Source of the DNA: Corynebacterium poyangense
Lineage (GTDB): Bacteria > Actinomycetota > Actinomycetes > Mycobacteriales > Mycobacteriaceae
DNA: 64,000 nt
NCBI RefSeq assembly: GCF_014522205.1
Contig: NZ_CP046884.1
Coordinates: forward strand, 186,001-250,000
Direction: 5' to 3'
Part shown: positions 35,567 through 44,535 of the stretch, one piece after another
Layout of the letters: every line of letters begins with the position of its first letter
Position numbering within the stretch: the first letter of the stretch is position 1
Program-made: the position numbers and the translations under genes
The notes under the pieces: model-generated
The model's database searches: none
Told to the model about the DNA's origin: nothing
Seen by the model: the letters and a program-made list of their open reading frames with translations, nothing else

Positions 35567-36435
35567 TGAGGCATTTGTCGCCATTGCGCTACCCCGGAGG
35601 TAAAACGCGTCTTGCTCCGTTTCTTGAGCGGATTATTCGTGCGCAGGCTCCCGCTCCTACGCAGTATGCGGAGCCATTTGCTGGCGGTGCCGGCGCAGCA
35701 TTGTACCTGCTTCATGACAGGGTAGTTGAGCACATTCATCTCAATGACCTTAACCCAGGTATTGCGGGCATGTGGCGAGCAATGCTGCATGAGACAGATG
35801 CATTCTTAGAGCTCATTGCGACAACACCAATTGATCTCTCGGAGTGGAAGCATCAGCGTGAGATATACCAAACTCCGATTGGCCGAGAGGATTTGGAACT
35901 CGGCTTTTCCACTTTCTACCTCAATAGAACCAATCGATCCGGAATCTTGAATGCTGGACCCATTGGAGGATTAGAGCAGCGCGGAAAATGGAAGATCGAC
36001 GCCAGGTATAACCGGACCGGGTTGATCAATCGAGTGAAAACTGTCGCCGCAATGAAAGATAACATCTCGGTAACAGAGATGGATGGACTCGACTTTCTAG
36101 ATTCCTTGAATCACCTTGGAGATGACCTCTTTGTGTATGCCGATCCGCCATATATCGTGCAAGGTGGAGGGCTTTACCTTCACGCTTTTGATGAGATCGC
36201 GCATCTTCGGCTCGCTGAGAAACTCGCCGAGATTGAAAGCCCTTGGCTACTTACTTATGACGACGATCCACGTATTACCGATGTACTGTACCGAGGCGGG
36301 CGATGCGCCACGTTCCCAATTGCGCACACCGCGCACAAACAGCATATCGGATCTGAGGCCGTGATCTTTTCGAAGAAGCTGGAGCTACCAGATATGGAGA
36401 TCACAGCAGGCTGCATCGCTCGATGGTCTACATAG
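35566..36435 (+). CDS. D12-class N6-adenine DNA methyltransferase (Dam-type)
   Basis: A 289-residue methyltransferase of the alpha (D12/Dam) class. Motif X is PLRYPGGK (residues 6-13), the AdoMet-binding motif I is YAEPFAGGAGAAL (34-46), and catalytic motif IV is DPPY (193-196). All are intact, so it should be active. It probably recognises a short site such as GATC-like sequences, but specificity cannot be read here. Coupling (TGATG) to the ParB-like gene and the absence of a recognisable endonuclease make this an unusual modification module on the island. Confidence 0.9.
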   Translation: MRHLSPLRYPGGKTRLAPFLERIIRAQAPAPTQYAEPFAGGAGAALYLLHDRVVEHIHLNDLNPGIAGMWRAMLHETDAFLELIATTPIDLSEWKHQREIYQTPIGREDLELGFSTFYLNRTNRSGILNAGPIGGLEQRGKWKIDARYNRTGLINRVKTVAAMKDNISVTEMDGLDFLDSLNHLGDDLFVYADPPYIVQGGGLYLHAFDEIAHLRLAEKLAEIESPWLLTYDDDPRITDVLYRGGRCATFPIAHTAHKQHIGSEAVIFSKKLELPDMEITAGCIARWST

Positions 36436-36469
36436 AGTTTTACCCAAGTTGATTCAGGAAGCCAGCTGA

Positions 36470-37165
36470 TCAATCACTTTGAACCCCACCCGCTAGCGTT
36501 CCGCCCCTGACACCTCCTAGGCTCGTTCTTCCGCACCAGGCGTTCCGTTCCCTCCCGATCGAGTCCATCGCGCCGGGAAGGGGGTCTCGAGTCCTTCTTT
36601 TCCAGAGGCGTTCGTATACGTCGAGCATCGTGGTGGTGGACGGGCGTCCGGGCATGAGCTGCACACAGTTTTGGCGTCTGCTCCGGTGGTGATCTCGAGA
36701 GATGAAGCGGTATGTTGGAGATCGTAGATGTCGAGGTCCCCCCCCATCCCGGAATGGATCAGGGTGGTAGCCAAGATCTTCCGCGACCGGACGGTGGTCC
36801 GCACTTTGCCGTGTTCGTCGAAGATGAGTCATGCGTCATCGTCATGCGAATAGCCAGATGCCCGCGCACGACATCGAGGTCGCACATCTTCAGTCCCTTA
36901 TCCTTGCCGGAGATGTAGACCGGACATAAATAAGACGCATAGAAGTAGGTGAGCGGTGTTAGTCAGTGGGGTTTTGAGAATCGCGTCAACCTCCCATATC
37001 TTGAGATACCGACGCTCCGCCTTGGCCTTCCACAGCACATTACTAGATTTTACTGGGTTCTTATTGATCGCACCGAACTCCTCCGTCATATTCAACAGGC
37101 TTTTGATATCATCTGCCCAGTCTTCGATACCTGCGACGAATCCAACGCTCGCAGGGGGCTAGCCC
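36470..37165 (-). pseudogene. Tyrosine recombinase (phage integrase) remnant
   Basis: Pieces of one integrase can be read in different minus-strand frames. At about 37160-36900 NKNPVKSSNVLW and AERRYLKIWEVDAIL cover the end of the core-binding domain. At about 36890-36800 are CDLDVVRGHLAIR and LIFDEHGKVRTTVRSRK, with an internal TGA where Trp is expected. At 36800-36700 YDLQHTASSLEITTGADAK is the HxLRH-like block, and in a shifted frame TTMLDVYERLW has the catalytic Tyr. It must have mobilised the island and is now dead. Confidence 0.75.
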
Positions 37166-37537
37166 TCAGGCGCACCCTTTCTCGTCGCGAGCGTTGGCAA
37201 CCACGCGGGCACACCGCCGGACGACTAATTCCCCACAGTGCATAGCGCTCCGTACCGGTTTTACGTGTATCTTTCACAGTGACTCATAGTCGCGCCGGGT
37301 CGCCACCGACGCCCACCGTGGGTTCGAGATCCGCTTTTGTGGACGTTTTGTTGGAGTTTAGGCTTGTCCAGAGGTCGCGAATGTGTGCCATGGGATTGTG
37401 CAAGGGGCGGGACATTACCCTCCACCTGGTCTTACTTGTCGGCTGTCAAGTGGAGGGTTTCTAATTTGTCGTACCGTTCCTAATTTGCTCTAGCTTTGCC
37501 TGTAATTCTGGTGTCCCAGCTGAAATGAGGCGTTGGA
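37166..37537. other. Non-coding stretch inside the island
   Basis: About 370 bp, perhaps the decayed 5' part of the integrase gene. I see no intact gene. Confidence 0.4.
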
Positions 37538-38410
37538 TCATTCCTTCGTTTTTGAGGCGCTTTCGTTCACGTTGGACTCTCGTCTTTGCTCGATTTCCCA
37601 GAATCGGGTTGCATTGACGAGTTGTTGAGGAAGGCATTTTGAATTTTTAGTTTTAGCGTTCGACCAGATGATAGAGTTGGGAGTTGGCTTCGACACTTGG
37701 AAGACGTCACGACCTAGGTCCACTGCCCATGAGAATTCGGATTGTTCTGCAAAGTGGTGGTCGGTGAGTCTGCCTAGAAGTGCACATGTCCAGTCTGCCA
37801 TTTGGACAGTGTTGTACAGGTGGCTTTCGGTCTGAAGTGGAATTTCGATGATGCTTCGGTTCTCTTTGTTGTTTCGCGAGTAGATTGTGGCGCCAAGTGT
37901 GGCGACGGCGCGTTCTCGGTTGTCGGTGTCTGTAGCATCCATAATGACCAGGAGCTGTTCGTCGTTGTCGGAGGCGAATGATCCGAGTCGATTGATAGCC
38001 TGGATGAGGCAGTGGTTTTCACGATCCTGGGAGGTTTTTTTCGTCAGACTTACGGGGCCGATGGGCTTTTGTTGATCATAGAAGAAAATAGGTCCATCGA
38101 GGTTTCCAAGTTTTCGGTAGATGCGTTGGAGCGCCGGCAATATCTCATCACTGTATTGATCAATGTTTGTGGTAGTCAGAAGCGCCGAGCCCTTCTTTTC
38201 CCATTGGTCAGACGGTTTTCCAGAGTGCTCGATTTCCCAAGCGAGTAGCTTTTCTTTGATGTATTTGACGTACCCGCCCATTCGTCTGACATTGTCGGCG
38301 GGTAACACGAACCCCGCGTAGCCAAAGCAGGGATGTGTGTTGTATTTGCGGTGGTCGTGTCGGATATAGGGACCTTGGTGTCCGAACTCATCGAGGTAGG
38401 CGATAAGCAT
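37538..38410 (-). CDS. DUF3800 family protein
   Basis: A 290-residue soluble protein. The ATG at 38410 has AAAGGA 6-7 nt upstream and gives the typical start MLIAYLDEFGHQGP, the acidic YxDExG motif of DUF3800. Later blocks are LVIMDATD and YNTVQMADWTCALLG. The family has an RNase H-like arrangement of acidic residues and is frequent on mobile elements and near defence genes; its activity is not established. The C-terminus is basic (QRRESNVNESASKTKE). It is the only intact minus-strand gene of the island. Confidence 0.8.
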   Translation of the reverse strand: MLIAYLDEFGHQGPYIRHDHRKYNTHPCFGYAGFVLPADNVRRMGGYVKYIKEKLLAWEIEHSGKPSDQWEKKGSALLTTTNIDQYSDEILPALQRIYRKLGNLDGPIFFYDQQKPIGPVSLTKKTSQDRENHCLIQAINRLGSFASDNDEQLLVIMDATDTDNRERAVATLGATIYSRNNKENRSIIEIPLQTESHLYNTVQMADWTCALLGRLTDHHFAEQSEFSWAVDLGRDVFQVSKPTPNSIIWSNAKTKNSKCLPQQLVNATRFWEIEQRRESNVNESASKTKE

Positions 38411-38760
38411 ATAGTTTCCTTTAAAAAGCTCAGCGGCCAGATCATAAGAAGTGTTCCAGCCGCCGGAATTAGCGCGGTACGTGTGTTTCAACGCCGCCAC
38501 TGTGGTTATGAGTATAGGTGCGAGAGCTTGATTAGGTCAATCCCGGAACAGGGGTGAGGAGTGAATTAAGAGATTAGTGTCAAGCTGTGTACAAAATCTC
38601 CGGTGGCGACCAATCGGACTCGTGACAGAGCCACTCACACATCGTCTCCACGTGAACCTCAACCACAGACATGACATCTCCCCCAGCTAAACACTTTCCT
38701 CACTCGGAGGCATCCGCCTGTGAACAGCGCGAAAGCTACTGAGTTTCAGATTCTGGGGCA
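38411..38760. other. Non-coding stretch inside the island
   Basis: About 350 bp. It holds the promoter side of the DUF3800 gene. I see nothing else supportable. Confidence 0.4.
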
Positions 38761-39402
38761 TCAGTAACTACGGCACGCTTCGCGGCGCGCTGGGCATGGC
38801 TGCCAAGGTTGTTGACAAGCAAATAGGGGGAGGAAACCATGGACGTGAGGTTTGTTGAACGCAGAATTCACGGTGAACGGCGGAGAAGCTTTTCTAAACA
38901 TCCGATATCCAGTCTGATCTAGGTGCTGGAAAAGATATCTCTTGAAGATCTCGAGAGCTTGCAGGAGATGCAATTCAATGTTCCTCATACGATTGTCGAG
39001 GCTCCACGAACCGTAGCTCCGGACGCCATTTTGAAACCACTCGGGCACATCGAACTGGGCTGTCCACCAAATATTTACACCATCGTTGGCATCCAGTTCG
39101 GTTCCGGGAACCGGGTATATGGTTGCGATTTCCAGTTCCTCGTTGTCCCGGAGGAGAGCGTTGCATTGGTGGCATACGCGAGTGCTTGTGGTATCGATGA
39201 CGGCAGAGTCCGACTCGAGTTGGATCTTGATAATGCACCAAACGAGAGCATGTCGATGGCGACGCCGATCGATTCGAGCGAGTTCGTGAATCCACCACAA
39301 AGCGCTGCCAGCGTAGCGGCCAGTTGCGTGGTAGGGCTGTAAGCGTTCGATCTTCGTGCGCGTCCGCTCCGTCAGGCCTTTTAGTAGGAAATCAGCTCGC
39401 CA
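38761..39402 (-). pseudogene. N-terminally truncated conserved hypothetical gene
   Basis: The minus-strand frame is open from just after a TGA at 39405-39403. It reads IERLQPYHATGRYAG, then ALWWIHELARIDRRRHRHA. LQPYH followed by LxxLHELxNIDKHR is the hallmark of a common actinobacterial protein family of unknown function. No start codon precedes this block and the usual N-terminal ~80 residues are missing, so it is a remnant. A plus-strand frame at 38923-39342 is its antisense shadow. Confidence 0.5.
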
Positions 39403-39677
39403 TCATCTAAGCTCAGCAAAGGAAAGACCAGGTGGTGCAACACCAGACGGACTAATCAAACCGTCCTCGATCCTAAGGCTCGTTTGAGCACATTTGCCGC
39501 CCCAACACTTGAAGCTCCTTTTCGTGAAAGGGCAAGATTTGGTCAGCAGTGACACAAAGATCTCCCGCTGCAACTGCTTTTGAAGCACACTTGTTGGAAG
39601 TGGACGGGATGTTCTGGCTGAATATGGAAGGAAGGGGTAGCGAAAAGGCCTGAATTAGGACCGTTCCAATCCGGCTG

Positions 39678-39713
39678 CGGATCAGAAGGTTGGGGGTTCG
39701 AATCCTTCCGGGC
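39678..39713 (+). repeat. attR: partial copy of the tRNA-Arg(ACG) 3' half
   Basis: The first 28 bases equal 33794-33821, and the next eight match with one change. It lacks the D-arm and 5' acceptor, so it is not a tRNA gene. It marks the right end of the island. Confidence 0.88.
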
Positions 39714-39724
39714 ATGCCACCTTC

Positions 39725-39751
39725 ACCGGAACTCTCCAGGGTGCCGGTTTT
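39725..39751 (+). terminator. Terminator-like hairpin next to attR
   Basis: ACCGGAAC / GTGCCGGT with one mismatch is followed by TTTT. It is probably the original tRNA-Arg terminator, displaced to this side by island insertion. Confidence 0.6.
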
Positions 39752-40035
39752 CATGTATTTCTTCACTTTGTATCTCCTCCTGATAGGTACCGAATGGTCT
39801 CAAGGGGCACCTCACACACAAATTACTTGTGTAATACATCTAGTAATTGCTCCCATTAGAGAGAGTAATGTGATAACCATTCCTTAAACCAATAAGCATT
39901 AAGCAATATGTGATCTTGATTATTATGTCCAAAATCATACTTTACCGATTTACTATAAGGGCTTAGGAAAGTATTACGATCAATTTTTGGAATGAATATT
40001 TCCTTTCATCCGCCCATTGATCTTTAAGGAGCGTC
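39752..40035. other. AT-rich region upstream of the dcuB-like gene
   Basis: About 280 bp, strongly AT-rich from 39830 to 40010. It should hold the promoter of the dicarboxylate carrier gene. I find no convincing operator. Confidence 0.4.
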
Positions 40036-41406
40036 ATGCTTCAAACATTCGCCTTTATAGCGCAGCTAGTTTTAGTCCTAGTATGCCTTTTGATCGGCAC
40101 CCGTAAAGGCGGTATAGGGCTAGGACTCATCTCTGGAATCGGACTAGTAATTCTGGTTTTCGGTTTCCATCTAAAGCCAGGTGAACCCCCCGTCCAGGTC
40201 ATGCTTACCATCCTGGCAGTCATTGGATGCGCATCCACTCTGCAACAAGCAGGTGGCTTAGACGTCATGATGAGTTACGCCGAACGATTACTTCGTTCCA
40301 AACCTCATAGGGTCACTCTTCTAGCGCCCTTATGCACCTGGTTTCTCACGGTCTTATGCGGCACAGGCCACGTCGTTTACACCATGTTCCCAATCATCGC
40401 GGATATTGCGCTACAAAAGAATATCCGCCCAGAACGACCAATGGCGGTTTCCTCTGTTGCCGCTCAGATGGGGATTGTCGCTTCTCCGGTGTCCGTAGCC
40501 ACCGTTACCCTGGCCGCACTGCTCAGTTCCCACGCCGCTGAAACCGGTGATCCGGCTTTCTCCATCGTGCAAATCCTCATGATCTCTATTCCGGCTTCGC
40601 TCTGCGGAGTTATCGTCGCAGCGCTGTGGTCCCTGAAACGCGGAAAAGACTTAGATAAAGACCCCGAGTTTCAAAAGAAAATAGCGGATCCAGAGCAAAA
40701 GGCGTATATCTACGGCGGCGGTTCTACGTTATTAAATCAAGAATTTCCTAAAACCGCGTATTATTCGGTGTATTTATTCTTCGCCGGGGTAGCAACAGTG
40801 GTCATTCTCGGTGCTTTCCCAGGGCTTCGCCCCTCTTTCTTAAGTGATAAAGGTGAACTCGCACGGTTATCTATGAACCTTGTTATCCAGATGGTCATGC
40901 TCGTAGTCGGCGCCCTCATCATGTTCATCTCTCGGGTTGACATGGCAAAAGTCCCTAGCACCGCGGTTTTCAAAGCTGGAACCACAGCAGTGTTTTCTGT
41001 TTTCGGCGTCGCCTGGATGACGGAAACCTTCTTCGGTGACCACCTCGATCAGCTCACCCACGGTCTGACATCAGTGGTCCAAACCGCCCCCTGGGCTTTC
41101 GCCATCGCGCTTTTCTTGGTCTCTAAGCTGGTCAATTCCCAGGCAGCGGCCCTTACCGCCCTCGCTCCGGTCGGCTTAGCTATTGGGCTTAGCCCAGTCG
41201 CCCTCATCGGTTTCTTCGGCGCATCCTACGGCTACTTCGTCCTCCCCACCTACCCCTCCGATCTCGCCTGTATCAACTTTGACCGCTCAGGCACCACCCG
41301 GATAGGTAAATACGTGATTAACCACTCCTTCATTATTCCGGGTCTAATCGGGGTATTCATCAGCTGCGTAGTAGGAACCTTCCTCGCTCACCTCATTCTG
41401 GCTTAG
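40036..41406 (+). CDS. dcuB: Anaerobic C4-dicarboxylate transporter DcuB-type
   Basis: A 456-residue membrane carrier of the DcuA/DcuB family (PF03605), which exchanges fumarate, malate or aspartate for succinate during anaerobic growth. RKGGIGLGLISGIGLVILVF, LCGTGHVVYTMFPII, NNIRPERPM-like NIRPERPMAVSS and NFDRSGTTRIGKYVINHSF align closely with E. coli DcuB. About 12 hydrophobic segments are present. The ribosome-binding site AAGGAG lies just before the ATG. It stands alone, immediately after the tRNA-Arg island, with its own terminator. Confidence 0.93.
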   Translation: MLQTFAFIAQLVLVLVCLLIGTRKGGIGLGLISGIGLVILVFGFHLKPGEPPVQVMLTILAVIGCASTLQQAGGLDVMMSYAERLLRSKPHRVTLLAPLCTWFLTVLCGTGHVVYTMFPIIADIALQKNIRPERPMAVSSVAAQMGIVASPVSVATVTLAALLSSHAAETGDPAFSIVQILMISIPASLCGVIVAALWSLKRGKDLDKDPEFQKKIADPEQKAYIYGGGSTLLNQEFPKTAYYSVYLFFAGVATVVILGAFPGLRPSFLSDKGELARLSMNLVIQMVMLVVGALIMFISRVDMAKVPSTAVFKAGTTAVFSVFGVAWMTETFFGDHLDQLTHGLTSVVQTAPWAFAIALFLVSKLVNSQAAALTALAPVGLAIGLSPVALIGFFGASYGYFVLPTYPSDLACINFDRSGTTRIGKYVINHSFIIPGLIGVFISCVVGTFLAHLILA

Positions 41407-41420
41407 ATGTTATCCGTCCG

Positions 41421-41457
41421 GCCCCGCTGATCTTTCCAGGGGGGCGGCTTAATTTTT
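41421..41457 (+). terminator. Terminator after the dcuB-like gene
   Basis: A 9-bp stem with one mismatch (GCCCCGCTG / CAGGGGGGC), then GGCTTAATTTTT. Confidence 0.6.
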
Positions 41458-41540
41458 ATGCCCGACGGTCAGCTCTGTAACCATGACCCGGAGCACTTTC
41501 CTGGAAACCGGTGGCTATCAGGCTACATAGAAGAAGCTGA

Positions 41541-41910
41541 GCCGGAGCATCGCAAGGACAGTGCATATCTATCCTCTTTGTGGACAACCCTGAATCCTTC
41601 GGGGCTACCGAGCTCAAGTGGCTGGAACACACTTTTATCAACCTGGCCAAGAAATCCGGTTTCACCAAGTTGGTTAACGCGCCGACTCCATTCGAGGGTG
41701 TTATCGAGTCTGCATTGCTCAACGACTTCAAATCTACGGTCGCAGATGCCCGACTGATGATGGCCACCATGCGCTATCCGGTCCTAGAACCCGCCCTTCC
41801 CACTGTCCCTAAGCAGACACCGACACCGGGGGAAGAGCTAGAGCAGGGCACCGAACCTAAACGCGGAGCAACCAGCCAAGAGCTCTTCATACACCTAGGT
41901 GGAATATCCA
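41541..41910 (+). pseudogene. GIY-YIG nuclease fragment (front piece of split GIY-YIG/DUF4357 gene)
   Basis: An open frame, without a convincing start, reads ILFVDNPESFGATELKWLEH then NLAKKSGFTKLVNAPTP. This is the second half of the GIY-YIG domain found in bacterial GIY-YIG/DUF4357 proteins (typically ..KYLE..L..LAK.A....L.N...P). The first ~100 residues of the domain are missing. Sequence after about 41910 no longer resembles the family. The C-terminal DUF4357 part is found at 46495-46785, so the gene has been split by inserted DNA. Confidence 0.6.
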
Positions 41911-42304
41911 AACCAGCGGGGAGGTTTGCTAAACCTCGCACCCAGCATCTAAGCCGCTCCCGGGTCCGGCACTGTCGCACGCTGTTGCGCTTACTGTCGC
42001 ATGGAATGCGCACCCGCAGGTCATCGCAGGCAAACGTGCAGGCGGTAAAACCACCCCGAGGCGACCCCAAGGTAGACGGAGGAATCCCGAACACGCGCTG
42101 TAGGTCTGCTAGGTTCGACCTCGTCGACCTGCGGATTAAAGAAGCGAGGAAGTGATGATAATCGACCTGCTGAAATGTTGTGCCGAGAGCAGCACTTTCC
42201 TCGGCTCGGAGCGTTACTTTCTTTGGAGGGCATGGCGCTAGAGAACGAGAGTCGTCGTGAGGAGACAGCGCCGGAAGATCGTCACGCTCGGTAAAATTGA
42301 CACC

Positions 42305-43579
42305 ATGGGTGGCTTTGATATGTCGAGACTTCCGTTAGGCAGCGAGGAACGGCAGCAGCTAGCAAGACATTTGGCCGGAAAGTCTGATCTTCGGGAGACG
42401 TATTACCTCGAAGTGAAGTCAGAGTTTGACCTAGGGAATAAGAACGATCAGGCCAAAGTTGCCAAGTTTATTCTCGGCGCTGCAAATCGTGATCCCGAAA
42501 TAGCATCCCAGTATTTTGACGGGCACGCAATTATGGTGGCCGGCATCGGGGACAACGACATTAAGGGCGTGACAGGCACAGAAACGAAGGACCTTGACAA
42601 AAAGGTCCGCAGCATCGTCGGAGCCTCTGGTGACGGACCTCGCTACGATATCGTTTCGGAGGAGATCGACGGCAAAAATGTCGTCTTCTTCATTGTCGGT
42701 CGTCCAATGAACGACATTTTCCCGGCATTAGCAAACGCTGGCTTCAATAATTTAGTCAAAGACGGCCACATCTACCACCGAACCTCAGGCGAAACCAATG
42801 AGATGACCGGTCAAGAGCTACGTCAGCGCATCCGGGCGCTCAAGACAGCTGGGGAAGTAACAGATGTGGCTTTGAGCAAGCTTGGGCCGATTACTTGCGG
42901 AGTTGTCGCGGAACCGCTCGTCCGCCGTCGCTGGAACCAAGCTATCAGCCAGCTTCGTTCGTCGGCACCGGCAAGGTCGGAAGTGGACGGCTCGCTTATC
43001 GACTTGGCAATTAGAGATAGTCTGGTTTTCGCAAAGGACTACTATCAAAGAACTCCAGATGAGTTTCACAACAGATTGGATTTACTGGAGCAACAAGACG
43101 AGCAGTACCTTCGTTCTCTCCGGAATGCTATGTCGGTTGAGCGACTGACCCCACTGACGATTGCCCTGACTCTGAAATCCAAAACGCACCTAAAAGACGT
43201 TCAGATGGCGATTGACATTCCGAAGCCGGTTGTGATTTTGGATCCTAATGATTTTTCTGTCGAGCAAACTCTAAGGAAGTTACTACCGTCCAAGTGGACA
43301 CCCATCTATGACCATGGAGCGCATCTTGCTGACCTTTCAGCATCCTCCATCTTCAATCATGTAGGTCTTCCCTGGTCCGAAATTGATCAAGGAAGGCGAC
43401 GGTTAACCGTACATATTCCTGACGTGCGGTACGGCGAAGAACGGGTATTCCAGTTCGAGGATGTCGTCCTCTGGGCGCCAGACGGGCTGGACTGTGAAAT
43501 AGAGTTCAAGTGGCGGTTGACAGCCGGCAACGTACCAGGAGCAGTAGAGGGAGTGTATGTCATCCAGCCGCCGGCCTAA
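42305..43579 (+). CDS. Schlafen/AlbA_2-like domain protein
   Basis: A 424-residue soluble protein. The ATG at 42305 is 7 nt after a TAAAAT box, a leaderless start; an upstream GTG at 42257 is less likely. Residues 30-65 read YLEVKSEFDLGNKNDQ and AKFILGAANRDPE, the Glu-x-Lys and ANR core of the AlbA_2/Schlafen nucleic-acid-binding fold, and VFFIVGRP and HIYHRTSGETNEM follow. The C-terminal half (residues 200-424) is unassigned and beta-rich near the end. Prokaryotic Schlafen-like proteins occur often on mobile elements and in defence loci. It stands upstream of the Panacea operon with 300 bp between. Confidence 0.68.
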   Translation: MGGFDMSRLPLGSEERQQLARHLAGKSDLRETYYLEVKSEFDLGNKNDQAKVAKFILGAANRDPEIASQYFDGHAIMVAGIGDNDIKGVTGTETKDLDKKVRSIVGASGDGPRYDIVSEEIDGKNVVFFIVGRPMNDIFPALANAGFNNLVKDGHIYHRTSGETNEMTGQELRQRIRALKTAGEVTDVALSKLGPITCGVVAEPLVRRRWNQAISQLRSSAPARSEVDGSLIDLAIRDSLVFAKDYYQRTPDEFHNRLDLLEQQDEQYLRSLRNAMSVERLTPLTIALTLKSKTHLKDVQMAIDIPKPVVILDPNDFSVEQTLRKLLPSKWTPIYDHGAHLADLSASSIFNHVGLPWSEIDQGRRRLTVHIPDVRYGEERVFQFEDVVLWAPDGLDCEIEFKWRLTAGNVPGAVEGVYVIQPPA

Positions 43580-43879
43580 GGTGTTACCTCGGTCAGAGTC
43601 GCCTTACGAAGAGTAGTTCGAGGTTAGTTACGGTTTCTGCCGACAGTCCCGTCACGTCGCTGTGTACCGCGACAACCACACTGTGATTGGTAATGAGACA
43701 CAATCCTTCAGGTTTGGCGCTACTTTCCTTGTTATTGTCTCCGGAAAACGGCCTATCCTTTTCGAATGTGGGGTATGGACTTGTCAGGCCAACACGCTAC
43801 AATTACACCTCACCATTAACCCCGTGTAGACTTGAACTTGAACTTGAACCACCAATGATCCCCCCAGAAAGGAGTCCGT
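43580..43879 (+). promoter_or_regulatory. Control region of the Panacea operon
   Basis: This gap of 300 bp contains a TACAAT box at 43797-43802 and three tandem CTTGAA units at 43831-43848, about 30 bp before the ribosome-binding site (AAAGGAG). The repeats could be an antitoxin operator. No gene is evident here. Confidence 0.4.
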
Positions 43880-44530
43880 ATGTCAGTCCAAGCAAGTCTC
43901 TCTGCAATCAAGGCTGCCCAGGCAGTGAACTTCTTTCTACAGCAGAGCGCTACGGACCCCCGAAGTGTTGACGGAGATATGTATCTCAAACTCATCAAGC
44001 TTCTGTGGGCGGCTGACCGCTTCAGTCTGCGTAACTTCGGTAGCGAAGTGACTGAGGATCATTACTCTGCAATGCCTTACGGCCCTGTTGCTTCAGAGAC
44101 GTACAACCTCATGAAAGCATGCGAGCCCGGCGCCGAGGTGGACACTCTCTGGACATCAGAGTCAGATGCCGCGTGGTGGAAGGAACACTTCGAGACTCGA
44201 GGGTACGCACTTGAGGTTATCTCAGACCCAGGCAGTGACTATCTGTCGCGGGCGGACATTCTGATGCTGGAGACGGCCTATGAGCAGTTCCGTGGGACTG
44301 GCCGCTTCGCGGCGGCACACAACATCAGTCACATTTATCCAGAGTGGACGCGGGCCTTTGTGCCTAATGTAGCCGTGAGGTCTTTTGAGATAGACCCTGT
44401 CAACTTCTTCGATGACCCCGATAGTGAGAGTGATCCGTACTTTCAGGTAGATCCTGAGACTCTCGAATCAGCACGCTACTTCTTTAACGAGCGGCAGGAT
44501 TTGTCCATGTCGATCGGAATTGCGCTGTAG
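43880..44530 (+). CDS. Panacea (SocA/PanA) domain antitoxin
   Basis: A 216-residue soluble protein with a strong ribosome-binding site (AAAGGAGTCCGT before the ATG). Residues 30-85 (YLKLIKLLWAADRFSLR...YSAMPYGPVASETYNLM) are the Panacea domain, formerly DUF4065, present in SocA and in the PanA antitoxins that neutralise many unrelated toxins. The acidic C-terminal tail (DDPDSESDPYF) could contact a toxin. The next gene starts 5 bp downstream. Antitoxin function is inferred from the domain and the gene pair. Confidence 0.82.
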   Translation: MSVQASLSAIKAAQAVNFFLQQSATDPRSVDGDMYLKLIKLLWAADRFSLRNFGSEVTEDHYSAMPYGPVASETYNLMKACEPGAEVDTLWTSESDAAWWKEHFETRGYALEVISDPGSDYLSRADILMLETAYEQFRGTGRFAAAHNISHIYPEWTRAFVPNVAVRSFEIDPVNFFDDPDSESDPYFQVDPETLESARYFFNERQDLSMSIGIAL

Positions 44531-44535
44531 CGGTC

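Larger units (their letters stand above)
33794..39713. mobile_element. Genomic island in tRNA-Arg(ACG), about 5.9 kb, decayed
   Basis: The left boundary is the tRNA-Arg 3' half at 33794-33829 and the right boundary its copy at 39678-39713. The first 28 bases are identical, then 7 of the next 8 match. The tRNA itself is intact on the left. Contents are a ParB-like gene, a D12 adenine methyltransferase gene, a disrupted tyrosine recombinase, a DUF3800 gene and a truncated conserved gene. Base composition is patchy and unlike the core genes. No replication or transfer genes are seen, so the element is probably immobile now. Confidence 0.82.

Noticed and set aside
38923-39342. 139-codon plus-strand frame
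   Set aside because: Antisense to the recognisable LQPYH-family remnant.
39660-39720. A fifth tRNA gene at the attR site
   Set aside because: Only the anticodon-stem-to-acceptor half is present; the D-arm and 5' acceptor are missing.
39473-39766. 97-codon minus-strand frame containing PGRIRTPNLLIRSR
   Set aside because: This peptide is the well-known false translation of tRNA 3' ends; it only reflects the attR copy.
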